Of a stretch of 64,000 nt of DNA, positions 39,512-48,178 are shown one piece after another. The stretch's first letter is position 1; every line of letters starts with the position of its first letter. Under the pieces are notes generated by a model. That model saw only the letters and a program-made list of their open reading frames with translations. It was not told where the DNA came from and searched no databases. The translations under genes and the position numbers were made by a program. The DNA comes from Flavobacterium foetidum. Lineage in GTDB: Bacteria; Bacteroidota; Bacteroidia; Flavobacteriales; Flavobacteriaceae. The stretch is taken from the NCBI RefSeq assembly GCF_004634245.1, contig NZ_SJTF01000006.1:124001-188000 (forward strand), read 5' to 3'.

Positions 39512-40426
39512 ATGACAAATAAAATAAATGCAGTTTTTATACTGATTAGTGCTGCTTTGTTCTCAGACAACATTTCAGCGCAGCAGACGCCTGTTTTCTC
39601 GAGTTATAATTACAATACTGTACTAATAAATCCGGCTCATGCTGGCTATTACGAAAATGGTGATCTTGTTCTAACCGCAAACGGATATTTTAATTCGGTT
39701 GAAGGAAGTCCGAGAAACGCAGATTTTACTTTTAATACCCCAAGCAATTCCGAAAAAATGGGATTGGCTGGCGGTATCGCGCATAACCAGATTGGCGTAA
39801 CCTATACGACTAACTTTTTTGCTTCGTATTCGTATAAGATTTTTTTTGACGATTACAATCAAGGAAGATGGTGGTCGTACAATCCAAATGTTGTTTCGTT
39901 TGGAATAACAGCTGGAGCGCAGCTTTATAATGAAAACCTCACCAAGCTCGGAATAGATAATGACCCAGAATTTCAGGAAAACATAGACAGCTTTACCCCA
40001 ACTCTCGGAATCGGTTTTTTGTACAGCCGAAATCGTATTTATTTGGGTTTGTCTGCACCAAATGTCTTGAGCAGCACCTTTAACAATAAAAACAATACCA
40101 ATTTAAAAAATGTCTATTATGGTTATTTTGGTTATAGACTTTTTACAGATAGGTTTGAAGATATCGTAATTACGCCGAGTTTTATGGCAAAATATATTGA
40201 AGGAGCTCCATTTCAGGCAGATTTGAATCTCTTGATCAACTACAAGAATAAAATCGAGCTTGGCGGAGGCTACCGAACCTCAAATCATTTAAACCTATTG
40301 GCTGGTTTTCATATGGGCAGAAATTCGAGATTGATTTTTACCTACAGCAAATCAATGGAAAAAATCGTGCTTCCCGATACTTTCGGTCTCGTTTTGAACT
40401 ACCGTTTCGGAAACGGATTTGAGTGA
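39512..40426 (+). CDS. PorP/SprF family type IX secretion outer-membrane protein
   Basis: 304 residues with a signal peptide (about 1-23, ending SAQQ) and the family opener PVFSSYNYNTVLINPAHAGYYENG, followed by aromatic beta-strands typical of an outer-membrane barrel and ending in LNYRFGNGF. Members such as SprF are needed to deliver a specific type B T9SS substrate. The gene begins 3 bp after the giant HYR protein stop, so it is almost certainly its dedicated partner. A terminator follows. Confidence 0.93.
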   Translation: MTNKINAVFILISAALFSDNISAQQTPVFSSYNYNTVLINPAHAGYYENGDLVLTANGYFNSVEGSPRNADFTFNTPSNSEKMGLAGGIAHNQIGVTYTTNFFASYSYKIFFDDYNQGRWWSYNPNVVSFGITAGAQLYNENLTKLGIDNDPEFQENIDSFTPTLGIGFLYSRNRIYLGLSAPNVLSSTFNNKNNTNLKNVYYGYFGYRLFTDRFEDIVITPSFMAKYIEGAPFQADLNLLINYKNKIELGGGYRTSNHLNLLAGFHMGRNSRLIFTYSKSMEKIVLPDTFGLVLNYRFGNGFE

Positions 40427-40446
40427 CAATTGGATTTCTAAAAAAG

Positions 40447-40474
40447 AAAAGCTTCGGATTTCTCTGAAGCTTTT
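40447..40474. terminator. Bidirectional terminator
   Basis: The stem AAAAGCTTCGGA / TCTGAAGCTTTT has flanking A and T tracts and lies between converging genes. Same family as at 31981. Confidence 0.85.
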
Positions 40475-40481
40475 CTTGATT

Positions 40482-40799
40482 TTACATCAAAGAAAAAATA
40501 TTCCATCCGCACAAAATTGAAGAGAATACCATCAAAATTTGTGACGTCTTTTTTAAATATCCCGCATTTTTAGATTTGTAAAAAATGAATGCAGCTATTG
40601 CAAACAGCAATATAGTGATGGCAGTTAACAAAAAAGCATTCTGTAGAAATTCGGGAAAAAGACCGAGATAAGCCTTCTTGGTTTCTTCAAAATCAGTGTG
40701 CTTTGTACATATATACATCCAGCTACTCATATTCAAAACGCCAGTTGCAAAAAACAGCACACCAATAGTGTAAATAAACGATTTGTATTTCGATTTCAT
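40482..40799 (-). CDS. Small membrane protein of unknown function
   Basis: 105 residues from the ATG at 40799 (KSKYKSFIYTIGVLFFATG). Longer in-frame starts exist up to 40841, but the extra 14 residues precede a normal hydrophobic N-terminus and look like leader. There are two clear membrane segments (about 8-28 and 55-77) and a weaker third near the C-terminus (MVFSSILCGWNIFSLM). No family is recognised. It lies 3' of a YiaA/B-type membrane protein on the same strand. Confidence 0.6.
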   Translation of the reverse strand: MKSKYKSFIYTIGVLFFATGVLNMSSWMYICTKHTDFEETKKAYLGLFPEFLQNAFLLTAITILLFAIAAFIFYKSKNAGYLKKTSQILMVFSSILCGWNIFSLM

Positions 40800-40871
40800 A
40801 ATCATTCGGATTAAAGTTGAAAAAACCTCAAAACTGCGCAATTTGCGACAGTAATGAGGCCCGCTAAAGAG

Positions 40872-41339
40872 TTATACAGCAGATTCAAATTGTTTGAGGT
40901 CTCGGGTATTTTTTTGTACAGCCAGAGCAGAAAACAATCCTAGTACAAACGACATTCCGAAAAAGCCTTTTTCGCTTAAGAGCAAATCGGCATTCCAAAG
41001 ACCAATTATCAGCAGTGCTACAGAAGCTATTGTGCTGAACCAGCTTATGCTGTAATACAAATCGGTTACGGGTATGCCTTCTAGCCTGTCTCGAACACTT
41101 TTTTGTACAGATATGACAGAGAATAATCCGAAAAGGAGAATTGTAAAATAATACCCTTTTTCATTATAGGCCATATCAGAATTGTAAAGACCGATACAGT
41201 ACGAAGTCATTCCGATAATTAATGTCATCCAAGATGCGCCAACGAAAGCGGCACTCGGTTTTAGAGGATATGCATTGGTAAATCTTGCATTTTTTGATTC
41301 TGAATTGTTGTTTGATTCATTTGGTTTTAGCGGTTCCAT
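40872..41339 (-). CDS. YiaA/YiaB family inner-membrane protein
   Basis: 155 residues with four membrane segments arranged as two copies of a two-helix unit: residues 33-80 (FVGASWMTLIIGMTSYCIGLYNSDMAYNEKGYYFTILLFGLFSVISVQKSVRD) and 95-150 (ISWFSTIASVALLIIGLWNADLLLSEKGFFGMSFVLGLFSALAVQKNTRD). Both copies keep the GLxNxDxxxxEKGxxF core, as in the YiaA/B two-helix domain. Function is unknown. It is divergent from the helical-repeat protein gene. Confidence 0.85.
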   Translation of the reverse strand: MEPLKPNESNNNSESKNARFTNAYPLKPSAAFVGASWMTLIIGMTSYCIGLYNSDMAYNEKGYYFTILLFGLFSVISVQKSVRDRLEGIPVTDLYYSISWFSTIASVALLIIGLWNADLLLSEKGFFGMSFVLGLFSALAVQKNTRDLKQFESAV

Positions 41340-41466
41340 AATTTTTTATGTTTTAGAATTATGAGGCAAATATCAGGCTGATACAGGAGCTGGAAAAATC
41401 AATTTATCTAAAAAACTGACGATATAAAAATTCATTTTACTATTTTTACACTTCAAAAAAATCCTT

Positions 41467-42984
41467 ATGAATGCACTTGAAGAGCTATCGGATATAATGA
41501 ATGAAAACGAAAAAAGGGCATTCGTACAGTATTTATCCAAAAAAAACAAACGTAAAGATACCAGCAATATACAATTATTCAATTCTTTAAAAACTGACGA
41601 TATAAAGTTTAAAGAAAAGAATTATAAAGACAAAAAAAGTGCAGATGCGTATCATGCTCTTAGAAAAAGACTGTACGATAACATGATTGAGTTCATGGCT
41701 AATCGAAGTTTTGAAAATGATACTTCTCAAGAAAATGCAATATTGCGTCTAATTGTAGTAAGCCGTTTGTTTTTTGAACATAAACTTGAAAAGACCGCTT
41801 TTAAATGCTTGGCAAAAGCCGAAGAAATCGCAATCGGAATTGAGCATTTTAGTCTTCTCAACGAAATCTACCGCACCCAATTGCAGTTCGCACATTTTAA
41901 TCTGTCGCAGCCTATTGAAAAAACAATTCAGAAATTCAAAGCCAATAAAAAAAAGCTGGAATACGAAGAACAGCTCAATCTCGGCTATGCAGTACTGCGT
42001 CGCGAACTGGCTGCTATCTATCATGAAGGACGTATAGTCGATTTTCAGGCACTTATAAAAAATACTATTGAAACTTACGGAATATCACTAAAACAGGGTT
42101 TAACCTTTAAATCGCTCTATCAAATACTGTTTATCGCCAATGAATATGCTTCTATAAACAACAATTATTCGCTTATACAACCTTTTGTGGTTAAAAGCTA
42201 TAGGTTTATAAGCAAAAAAACAGAGTTAAGAGATAAACATTTATATTACCACATTTACATACTTTATTTTATAGCCAATTTTTATTTTAGGAATGGAGCG
42301 TTTGCCGAGTCGTTATCCTATTTACATTCGATGTTTTCGGAAATGCAGAAACAATCTGGAAAATACTATCAGCGTTTCTGTTTGAGGTATTTTTTACTGT
42401 TGGCTTTTAATGAAAATTATCTTGGAAATCCTCAAAAAGCAATAGAAATCGCCGAAAAAACTTTAAGCTCAAATAAAAAAACAGATCCAGGAGACCACAA
42501 TGACATTCGTCTTATGCTGATTGTTTTTTACATTCAGCAAAATGCCGTGCGCAATGCTGCAAAAGAAATGGCAAAACTGAACCATACAGATAGCTGGTAT
42601 GAAAAAAAAATGAGTCTGGATTGGACCATAAAAAAATGTCTGGTCGAAATATTATTGAATGTACAACAGGAAAACATCGAATTGGCTTTGTCTCGAATAA
42701 AAAGTTTTAAACGACGCTACAAAAAATATCTTTTAACGGTAAACGAAGAACGCGTTGTGCATTACCTGTCGTTTGTAGAGCAGTATGTACTGAAACCCGA
42801 AATTATTAAGACAGCAAAATTTCAAAATTCGATTGAAGATTTTATTATTGCCGCACAAAACGGACCAAAAGACATCTTAATCATGAGCTTTTTGGCTTTG
42901 CTGCTGGCCGAAACAAGACAAAAGCCCGTTTACGAAACAACTTTGAAACTTTTAAAAACCTATTTTCCTTCCGATTCCCTTTAG
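41467..42984 (+). CDS. TPR-like all-helical protein of unknown function
   Basis: 505 residues, predicted almost entirely helical, with no signal peptide and basic patches (KKNKRK, KRRYKKY). Internal helix pairs such as NYLGNPQKAIEIAEKTLSSNKK and AESLSYLHSMFSEMQKQSGKYYQRF look like TPR units. The N-terminus (EELSDIMNENEKRAFVQYLSKKNKR) reads like a small helical bundle. No catalytic motif is visible. It may be a scaffold or regulator in the cytoplasm. Its 3' end overlaps a short reverse-strand ORF. Confidence 0.75.
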   Translation: MNALEELSDIMNENEKRAFVQYLSKKNKRKDTSNIQLFNSLKTDDIKFKEKNYKDKKSADAYHALRKRLYDNMIEFMANRSFENDTSQENAILRLIVVSRLFFEHKLEKTAFKCLAKAEEIAIGIEHFSLLNEIYRTQLQFAHFNLSQPIEKTIQKFKANKKKLEYEEQLNLGYAVLRRELAAIYHEGRIVDFQALIKNTIETYGISLKQGLTFKSLYQILFIANEYASINNNYSLIQPFVVKSYRFISKKTELRDKHLYYHIYILYFIANFYFRNGAFAESLSYLHSMFSEMQKQSGKYYQRFCLRYFLLLAFNENYLGNPQKAIEIAEKTLSSNKKTDPGDHNDIRLMLIVFYIQQNAVRNAAKEMAKLNHTDSWYEKKMSLDWTIKKCLVEILLNVQQENIELALSRIKSFKRRYKKYLLTVNEERVVHYLSFVEQYVLKPEIIKTAKFQNSIEDFIIAAQNGPKDILIMSFLALLLAETRQKPVYETTLKLLKTYFPSDSL

Positions 42985-43098
42985 CACTAAATCGAACTTT
43001 TCTGAAGTTTTTTTATTAATTTTTTCAGAAAGTGTTGTTTTCTCATTATTACAGCCTACAACACAAAACACTAGAAGTATTACAATCCTTTTATTCAT
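42952..43098 (-). CDS. Small putative lipoprotein ORF
   Basis: An ATG at 43098 on the minus strand opens a 48-residue frame starting NKRIVILLVFCVVGCNNEK, with a good lipobox (VVGC, Cys 16). The mature part is only about 33 residues and Lys-rich. It overlaps the 3' end of the preceding plus-strand gene by 33 bp. It could be a real mini-lipoprotein or the decayed 5' end of a longer lipoprotein gene. Confidence 0.4.
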   Translation of the reverse strand: MNKRIVILLVFCVVGCNNEKTTLSEKINKKTSEKFDLVLKGIGRKIGF

Positions 43099-43242
43099 TT
43101 GTTTAATATAATTTAGGAGGCATGTTAAATTTCATTATTTCCGACAAACCGCAAAGAAAACAAATCTATTTTTCACAAGCGATTTAATGATTTGATAACC
43201 CGATTTTACTGGTCTCAGATTTCATATTCGTATCTGTTTTTA

Positions 43243-43250
43243 TAAATTTG
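43243..43250 (+). promoter_or_regulatory. -7 box before the Ppx/GppA-like gene
   Basis: TAAATTTG matches TAnnTTTG, about 93 bp before the ATG at 43344. That would give a long leader. The stretch 43099-43343 shows nothing else coding. Confidence 0.4.
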
Positions 43251-43343
43251 CAACCTCAAATTAATTTTTCACTTCACATACTTTAAATTGATAATGACCG
43301 TTTTAAGGCGTATCAAATTTTATTAATACCACAATTAAAAATA

Positions 43344-44435
43344 ATGCTTAAAAAAAACAAACCCCAAGTTCTAATTTTTATTCTTTTAAATTTAATTTTT
43401 TCTATTAATTCCTTTTCTCAAAAAAATGTTTATGCCGGAATCGAAATCGGGCGTAGAGCCATTAAAATTTCGGTTTTAGAGGTGAATAATATCAAAAAAG
43501 CCGATTACAAAATTCTATCTTTTGCTACAGACAGAGTAAATTTTGCCGAACACATAGCCGCAAAAGGTGAGCTTCCTCAGGAAGACATCAACAAAATTAG
43601 TGCTGTAGTTGTTGATCAGCTGAAGAGAATTAGAGAAGAATTCAAGATTCTAGAAGAAAATATTATTATCGTTGCCGCTCCTGTTTTTGCGTCTGCACGA
43701 AATATTGATGCCCTGAAAAACAGAATAACGACGCTTACCAACAAAAGCTTTGAAGTTATGAATGTTGACGAAGAAGCGAAAACATTAGTAAAAGGTGCTA
43801 TTCCGCCGGTTGATTATGCTAGTGCCCTTTTGCTTGATATCGGAGCACAAACTACAAAAGGCGGTTATATCGATGAGCCAGACAACAAGCTTGAATTCAT
43901 TCCGCTAGAACTTGATTTTGGTACTATGACGCTTACAGATGCAGTACAAAAAACAGTTGTAAACCAGAGCCAGATTAATGATATGTCGACCTTTCAGGAA
44001 AAGTCTTTTAATTACAACGAAATCCTTCGTAAAAAGATTAAGGAAATGCTGGATTCTAATCCGCTTTTACAGAAAAAAGACAAAATCTATTTATCTGGAG
44101 GAGCTGTTTGGGCTTTTGCGACTTTGTATTATAACGAAAATGTAAAAGAACATTACGTGACCTTAACCTTAGAAGACGTCATCAATTACGATGCGATTCT
44201 GAAAAACAATTTCAGCAAGTACAATTCGCTGGCCAAAAACAATAAAGAAGCCGCTAGAGTTTTGAGCACTTACGATCAGAAATATCTAATTTCGGCAAAT
44301 AACATCTTGGTTTCGCTGTTAGAAAGCATTCCGAATTTAGCTTCAAAGAAAGTTTATTTTGTAAAAGAAGGACAAGTTACTTGGTTGATTTCGCACATTG
44401 CAGATCGTTCTAAAAAGGTAAACACTAATTTCTAA
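43344..44435 (+). CDS. Exported Ppx/GppA-like (actin-ATPase fold) protein
   Basis: 363 residues. The N-terminus is hydrophobic (QVLIFILLNLIFSINSFSQ) and looks like a cleavable signal. The rest shows the ASKHA layout: phosphate-1 loop AGIEIGRRAIKISVLEV (about 32), phosphate-2 ALLLDIGAQTTKGGYI (about 165) and adenosine-type motif IYLSGGAVWAFA (about 250), as in Ppx/GppA exopolyphosphatases. A signal peptide is unexpected for this cytoplasmic family, so the substrate is uncertain. It is a single gene with a strong terminator. Confidence 0.72.
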   Translation: MLKKNKPQVLIFILLNLIFSINSFSQKNVYAGIEIGRRAIKISVLEVNNIKKADYKILSFATDRVNFAEHIAAKGELPQEDINKISAVVVDQLKRIREEFKILEENIIIVAAPVFASARNIDALKNRITTLTNKSFEVMNVDEEAKTLVKGAIPPVDYASALLLDIGAQTTKGGYIDEPDNKLEFIPLELDFGTMTLTDAVQKTVVNQSQINDMSTFQEKSFNYNEILRKKIKEMLDSNPLLQKKDKIYLSGGAVWAFATLYYNENVKEHYVTLTLEDVINYDAILKNNFSKYNSLAKNNKEAARVLSTYDQKYLISANNILVSLLESIPNLASKKVYFVKEGQVTWLISHIADRSKKVNTNF

Positions 44436-44454
44436 TTATCAATATAAAACAAAC

Positions 44455-44487
44455 AAAAAAGCTTCAGAGAAAATCTGAAGCTTTTTT
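44455..44487. terminator. Bidirectional terminator
   Basis: The stem AAAAAAGCTTCAGA / CTGAAGCTTTTTT has a short loop and lies between converging genes. Same family as at 31981. Confidence 0.9.
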
Positions 44488-44502
44488 GTTTAGAATGAAT
44501 TC

Positions 44503-45246
44503 TTAACAGCTTGTCGGAGTATAAAAAACAAGGTATTTTTCGATTACTTTATTGGTTTTGATGTTTCTTGTCTTTATTTTATAAATGTATCGATATTCAA
44601 AAAAATCAACCGGCAATTTATCAACAGATTCGACGTTTTTAATTTCATCATACCAATCAGCTCCACAATGTTTGTTTACGGCGGCTTTTAATTCGTCAAG
44701 AGTATAAGCTATCGGATTCTTAGGCATTTTAGAATGATTTTCTACTATATCTGTAATCGGGAATCTTAAGTCATCCTGATCAACGTCAATTTTTACCCAT
44801 TCTGAAGTGTATTTCTTCCAATCTTCCAAAACACAAAAAGGAACTTCTATTTCTCGTTCTGTATTTATTCCTATCCTCATTTCATACCTTCCATAAAATT
44901 CTATTTCGGCAACTTGAGGTTGTTCAATTTTAAACGATTTTTCGTTCATCCAATCACCAGCAAAAAGGTCAAAGAAAATAGTATCTTGTGTGGTTTCGTA
45001 GCTTTTATCTATTTCATTGTATTCTTCCCGACAGCTCATATCAATATCTTTCAGGATAAGTGTCAAATCGGGGAATTTTATTCTAAAATCTCTGTCAGAA
45101 TCTTGACTTACGGGTTGAACATCTGCTAAGTTTTGTTTTTGTGCAACCGCAACTTTTTTAGTTGTTTTTTGATTCAGATTCGTTGGCGTTTCTTTACAAG
45201 AGAAAACCAAAAAACACAGTAATACAATTTTAAAAGTAGTTTTCAT
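44503..45246 (-). CDS. Putative lipoprotein of unknown function
   Basis: About 247 residues from the ATG at 45246, which starts a normal lipoprotein signal (KTTFKIVLLCFLVFSCKETP). An upstream ATG at 45294 would add a 16-residue polar extension and is less likely. The mature part mixes alpha and beta and includes Asp/Glu-rich stretches (DVQPVSQDSDRDFRIKFPDLTLILKDIDMS) and a Cys near each end (one in HCGADWYDE, the last residue Cys). I recognise no family. Confidence 0.65.
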   Translation of the reverse strand: MKTTFKIVLLCFLVFSCKETPTNLNQKTTKKVAVAQKQNLADVQPVSQDSDRDFRIKFPDLTLILKDIDMSCREEYNEIDKSYETTQDTIFFDLFAGDWMNEKSFKIEQPQVAEIEFYGRYEMRIGINTEREIEVPFCVLEDWKKYTSEWVKIDVDQDDLRFPITDIVENHSKMPKNPIAYTLDELKAAVNKHCGADWYDEIKNVESVDKLPVDFFEYRYIYKIKTRNIKTNKVIEKYLVFYTPTSC

Positions 45247-45347
45247 AAGGTTGTTAGATTTGGGCATGTTTACTTGGGGGCTAAAATTAGTCAAAATCTA
45301 ACGAAGCTGTTTTGCTGGAATAAATTCTTTTCTGATTTTCTTCTCGG

Positions 45348-46088
45348 TTAATGCAGGTATTTAATTCCGATTTCGTTAATCAGATTATTGATTCCTTGTT
45401 TGGTAATAATAAACAAAACAGAAATCAGCAGAACCCTCAACACCAGATTGATACGATTAGAACTGTAAGCCGAAAAATACTGGTAAAAGAAAATTGCTGT
45501 ATAAGCAAAAATTAAAAAGACAACTACCAGATTTGTGGCCCTGATCACCTCAACATCGTTTGTGACAATCATAGTCAGATAGAGAATTGCCCGAAAACTA
45601 ATGATTCCTGCCAGCAAATAGATATTGAGCACCAGATTTTCGGTGTAATTCTGTCTGCTTTTTCTAAAAATGAAAAAACTGAGTAAAGCATTAATCGGAA
45701 TTATGAGAAAAGTTGCCAGCTTAGAATAGCCTTTTATAACTTTAGAAAGCCCCGAAACGCTTTCTTTATTAAACACATCGGTCAGTTCAGTTTTTGTCCA
45801 TTTTGATAGAAAATAGTTTAGGGCCAGCAGGATGATTACCATTGCAAAAAAATTAAAATGCTTTACTCTTTTTCCTTGAATAAACTCTCTTATGCTATGG
45901 CCGGGCCTTGTAAAAAGCTCTTTTATGGTATAGAAAAAACCGTTGTCAAAATGAAAAATTCCGTGTATAAAATCATGCACAAAAAAATGGTGTAGAGAAT
46001 AACGATGCGTATGAGTACTCTGTCCGCAGTTTGAACAGAAATTTCCAGAAACTTTTTGCTCGCAGTTTAAGCAGTATTCGATAGTCAT
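45348..46088 (-). CDS. DUF3667 family membrane protein
   Basis: 246 residues. An N-terminal zinc ribbon (CLNCEQKVSGNFCSNCGQ) is followed by the DUF3667 signature HRYSLHHFFVHDFIHGIFHFDNGFFYTIKELFTRPGHSIREFIQGKRVKHFNFFAM. About five membrane segments follow (about 80-235). Function is unknown. A small membrane protein gene starts 12 bp upstream on the same strand, so the two are probably co-transcribed. Confidence 0.88.
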   Translation of the reverse strand: MTIEYCLNCEQKVSGNFCSNCGQSTHTHRYSLHHFFVHDFIHGIFHFDNGFFYTIKELFTRPGHSIREFIQGKRVKHFNFFAMVIILLALNYFLSKWTKTELTDVFNKESVSGLSKVIKGYSKLATFLIIPINALLSFFIFRKSRQNYTENLVLNIYLLAGIISFRAILYLTMIVTNDVEVIRATNLVVVFLIFAYTAIFFYQYFSAYSSNRINLVLRVLLISVLFIITKQGINNLINEIGIKYLH

Positions 46089-46100
46089 AATCCAGCCGTT

Positions 46101-46352
46101 TTAACCGTTTTTTCTGGATTTGATTTCAGCGCTCAACTGATTCCAATAAATAAAAAGCGGCATCAATACCACCGGCAAAACTAGAATTGGAACAAATCCA
46201 GCAACCAGACTTTTTGATTTGCTGACTAAAAGAAAAAATACGGCTCCAATTAAAAACAGCCATAAAACAGCAGTGCCGATTAAAATTCCGGTAAGCAGTT
46301 TTTTTCTTCTATCTAATTCTGCTGTAGTTAGTTCGGTTAATTTTTTTTTCAT
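46101..46352 (-). CDS. Small two-helix membrane protein
   Basis: 83 residues. A basic N-terminus (KKKLTELTTAELDRRKK) precedes two membrane segments (about 20-43 and 49-68). The start ATG at 46352 follows an A-rich tract. No family is recognised. Its position 12 bp ahead of the DUF3667 gene suggests a joint role. Confidence 0.65.
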   Translation of the reverse strand: MKKKLTELTTAELDRRKKLLTGILIGTAVLWLFLIGAVFFLLVSKSKSLVAGFVPILVLPVVLMPLFIYWNQLSAEIKSRKNG

Positions 46353-46691
46353 GAAAAAAGATTTAAGTTATAAACTGGTTTGATTTACAGCAAACAAAAA
46401 TCAATTAATAAATCGTGTCTCACAAGCAGTCATTTTTTTATGACTACTATATTTTTTCGCATAAAAAAAGACCAATAAAATGGTCTTCTTTGATTGATTT
46501 AAAAGAGTTACAGCTAATTTACCTTTAAATGTTTTTGGTAAAAGCGCCCCTAAAAAGATAACACTATAAATCTGAAATAATGTTGCTGCAAAACCAAACA
46601 AAAGACAAAGGTCAAAACAATGCAAACAAAAAAAGAGAAAGCCTTAAACAATAAGACTTTCTCTTTTTTTTTTGGAATCAACTTTAATTAC
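46353..46691 (-). other. Non-coding stretch with two hairpins
   Basis: About 340 bp. Hairpin 46468-46487 (AAGACCA / TGGTCTT) has a minus-strand T-run, and hairpin 46632-46666 (AAAGAGAAAG / CTTTCTCTTT) ends the S24 repressor gene. A 74-codon reverse frame at 46401-46625 runs through the first hairpin and is probably not coding. Confidence 0.5.
46632..46666 (-). terminator. Terminator after the S24 repressor
   Basis: The stem AAAGAGAAAG / CTTTCTCTTT has a minus-strand T-run, 26 bp past the stop codon at 46692. Confidence 0.8.
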
Positions 46692-47492
46692 TTAATTCAA
46701 TTTCTTTCTCAATGTCTCTTCCATTTCATAGAATTTACTTTCTAGATCGTGAATCTTTTCATAAATATTAACCGGATCGGGCATTTGTCTAGAGGCATAC
46801 ATGCTCGCGTACCAAACCTCTAGAATATCTTCGGCATAAATAGAATACATTGGGTAATTTCCGTCGCGGTTATCTGATTTCAGGATTAATTTTCCGCTTT
46901 CTCTAATTCTGTTTAAAACCCTTTTTACTACTACTCCATCATTTTTGCTGACAATTACATAAATTCTTCCGTCGAGAATGTCATCAAAATTGTCAACATA
47001 TTTCCCGAAAAGATAATCTCCGTCGTGAATTGTTGTGGACATCGAGTTTCCTTTAATTTCAAAACATCTATAAGTACCGTTTTTCAGCATCGGCATACTA
47101 AAAGAAGGAAGGCTTTCCATATATTCCGGATCAGCATAACCGTCAAGGTAACCGGCGCGGGCCTTTACTCCAACAAAGTTAATGTTTTCATCTCCTTCTT
47201 CGTTTACCGTTATAATTTTAGGTATATGCAGACTAACAGCATTGTTTGACTTATTGATGAAAATATCTGCACTATCTCCAAAAAAATAGTCCGGATTAAC
47301 CTTAGCATGTGTAATAATACTTTGAAGGAGATCAAAACCTGGTTTGGTTCTTTTTCTTTCACCATCAGATTGTAATCTTCCAATAGTAATACTATCTATC
47401 GTTGTGCTTGTAACTCCTATTAGTTTGGCAAATGAGTTATTGTTTAACTTCATTTCGTCTATAATGCGTTTTATTTTATCGTGTATTTCCAT
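46692..47492 (-). CDS. Phage-type repressor: HTH plus S24/LexA-like peptidase
   Basis: 266 residues. The N-terminal HTH is MEIHDKIKRIIDEMKLNNNSFAKLIGVTSTTIDSITIGRLQ (about 1-40). The C-terminal S24 domain keeps the Ala-Gly cleavage site (ARAGYLDG, about 112), the Ser of EIKGNSMSTTIHDGD (about 150) and the Lys of VVVKRVL (about 193). Such proteins repress phage lytic genes and self-cleave when RecA is activated by DNA damage. It is transcribed away from small phage-like genes, and the intervening region holds repeated motifs that may be its operators. A C-terminal coiled coil (about 240-265) is an addition over the basic family. Confidence 0.9.
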   Translation of the reverse strand: MEIHDKIKRIIDEMKLNNNSFAKLIGVTSTTIDSITIGRLQSDGERKRTKPGFDLLQSIITHAKVNPDYFFGDSADIFINKSNNAVSLHIPKIITVNEEGDENINFVGVKARAGYLDGYADPEYMESLPSFSMPMLKNGTYRCFEIKGNSMSTTIHDGDYLFGKYVDNFDDILDGRIYVIVSKNDGVVVKRVLNRIRESGKLILKSDNRDGNYPMYSIYAEDILEVWYASMYASRQMPDPVNIYEKIHDLESKFYEMEETLRKKLN

Positions 47493-47776
47493 GTTGCAAC
47501 TCGGTTTCGATTTTTATGTAATATGTTTTACTTAAAGCAAAACTTCAAGTATATGTTGCAAAGCTACGTAATATATGGGAAATAACAACATCTGTTCTTG
47601 ATTTATTTTAAAAATCATTGATTTTCAACACTTAAAGAATCCATTTTCTATGAAATATCATACAGATTCAGGCTCAGATACTTAAATCATATTACTGAAA
47701 TTACTGCGTTTTTATATGTAATATGTTTGCAATAATCAAACATATGTTTTATATTTGCTTAAAAATAATCCAACAT
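47493..47776. promoter_or_regulatory. Divergent control region with candidate repressor operators
   Basis: TATGTAATATGTTT occurs exactly at 47515-47528 and again at 47715-47728. The second copy belongs to a perfect 9-bp inverted repeat, ATATGTTTG (47721-47729) and CAAACATAT (47737-47745), with a 7-nt centre. Further TATATGTTGCA-like half sites occur near 47550. The layout fits a repressor controlling itself and the rightward genes. Confidence 0.65.
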
Positions 47777-48175
47777 ATGATTTTAAAAGAATTTTATAAC
47801 CAGGAAAAAAATGCAATAGAAACAGAACTTGTTTCGATTGCGCCAAAAGTACAGCTTTACAGCGATGCCGTTTTTAAAACCGCGATAGAAACTCCTATAA
47901 TAATGTTTAAGTACGATGCTGTAAACTGGGAAACGTCCTCAGAAAAAAATTACAAGGCAGATGTATCTTTCTCTCTTTCGATTGTTCTTCCGGTAGGAAA
48001 TGTTTCGATACTGAACTACGAAGAAGCGTTCGAAATTGCTTCTCGCATAGATAAAGCCATTTTGTCTGGAGACAACAGTAACGCTTTTATAGACACCAAT
48101 TCAACTTTTAAAGTAAAAGAAAAACAATATTGCAACCAAGAAGTGTATTGGCCAAAAAACGATTATTTTATTTAG
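47777..48175 (+). CDS. Phage-like protein of unknown function
   Basis: 132 residues from the ATG at 47777; an earlier ATG at 47723 would place the candidate operator inside the gene, so the later start is preferred. The protein is beta-rich (FKYDAVNWETSSEKNYKADVSFSLSIVLPV, TFKVKEKQYCNQEVYWPKNDYFI). The shape and place suggest a tail-completion type phage protein, but no motif proves it. The next ORF starts 3 bp after its stop. Confidence 0.65.
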   Translation: MILKEFYNQEKNAIETELVSIAPKVQLYSDAVFKTAIETPIIMFKYDAVNWETSSEKNYKADVSFSLSIVLPVGNVSILNYEEAFEIASRIDKAILSGDNSNAFIDTNSTFKVKEKQYCNQEVYWPKNDYFI

Positions 48176-48178
48176 GAA

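Noticed and set aside
46401..46625. 74-codon reverse frame between the DUF3667 unit and the repressor
   Set aside because: It runs through a terminator-like hairpin (46468-46487), has unusual composition, and lies in an AT-rich spacer. No motif supports it.
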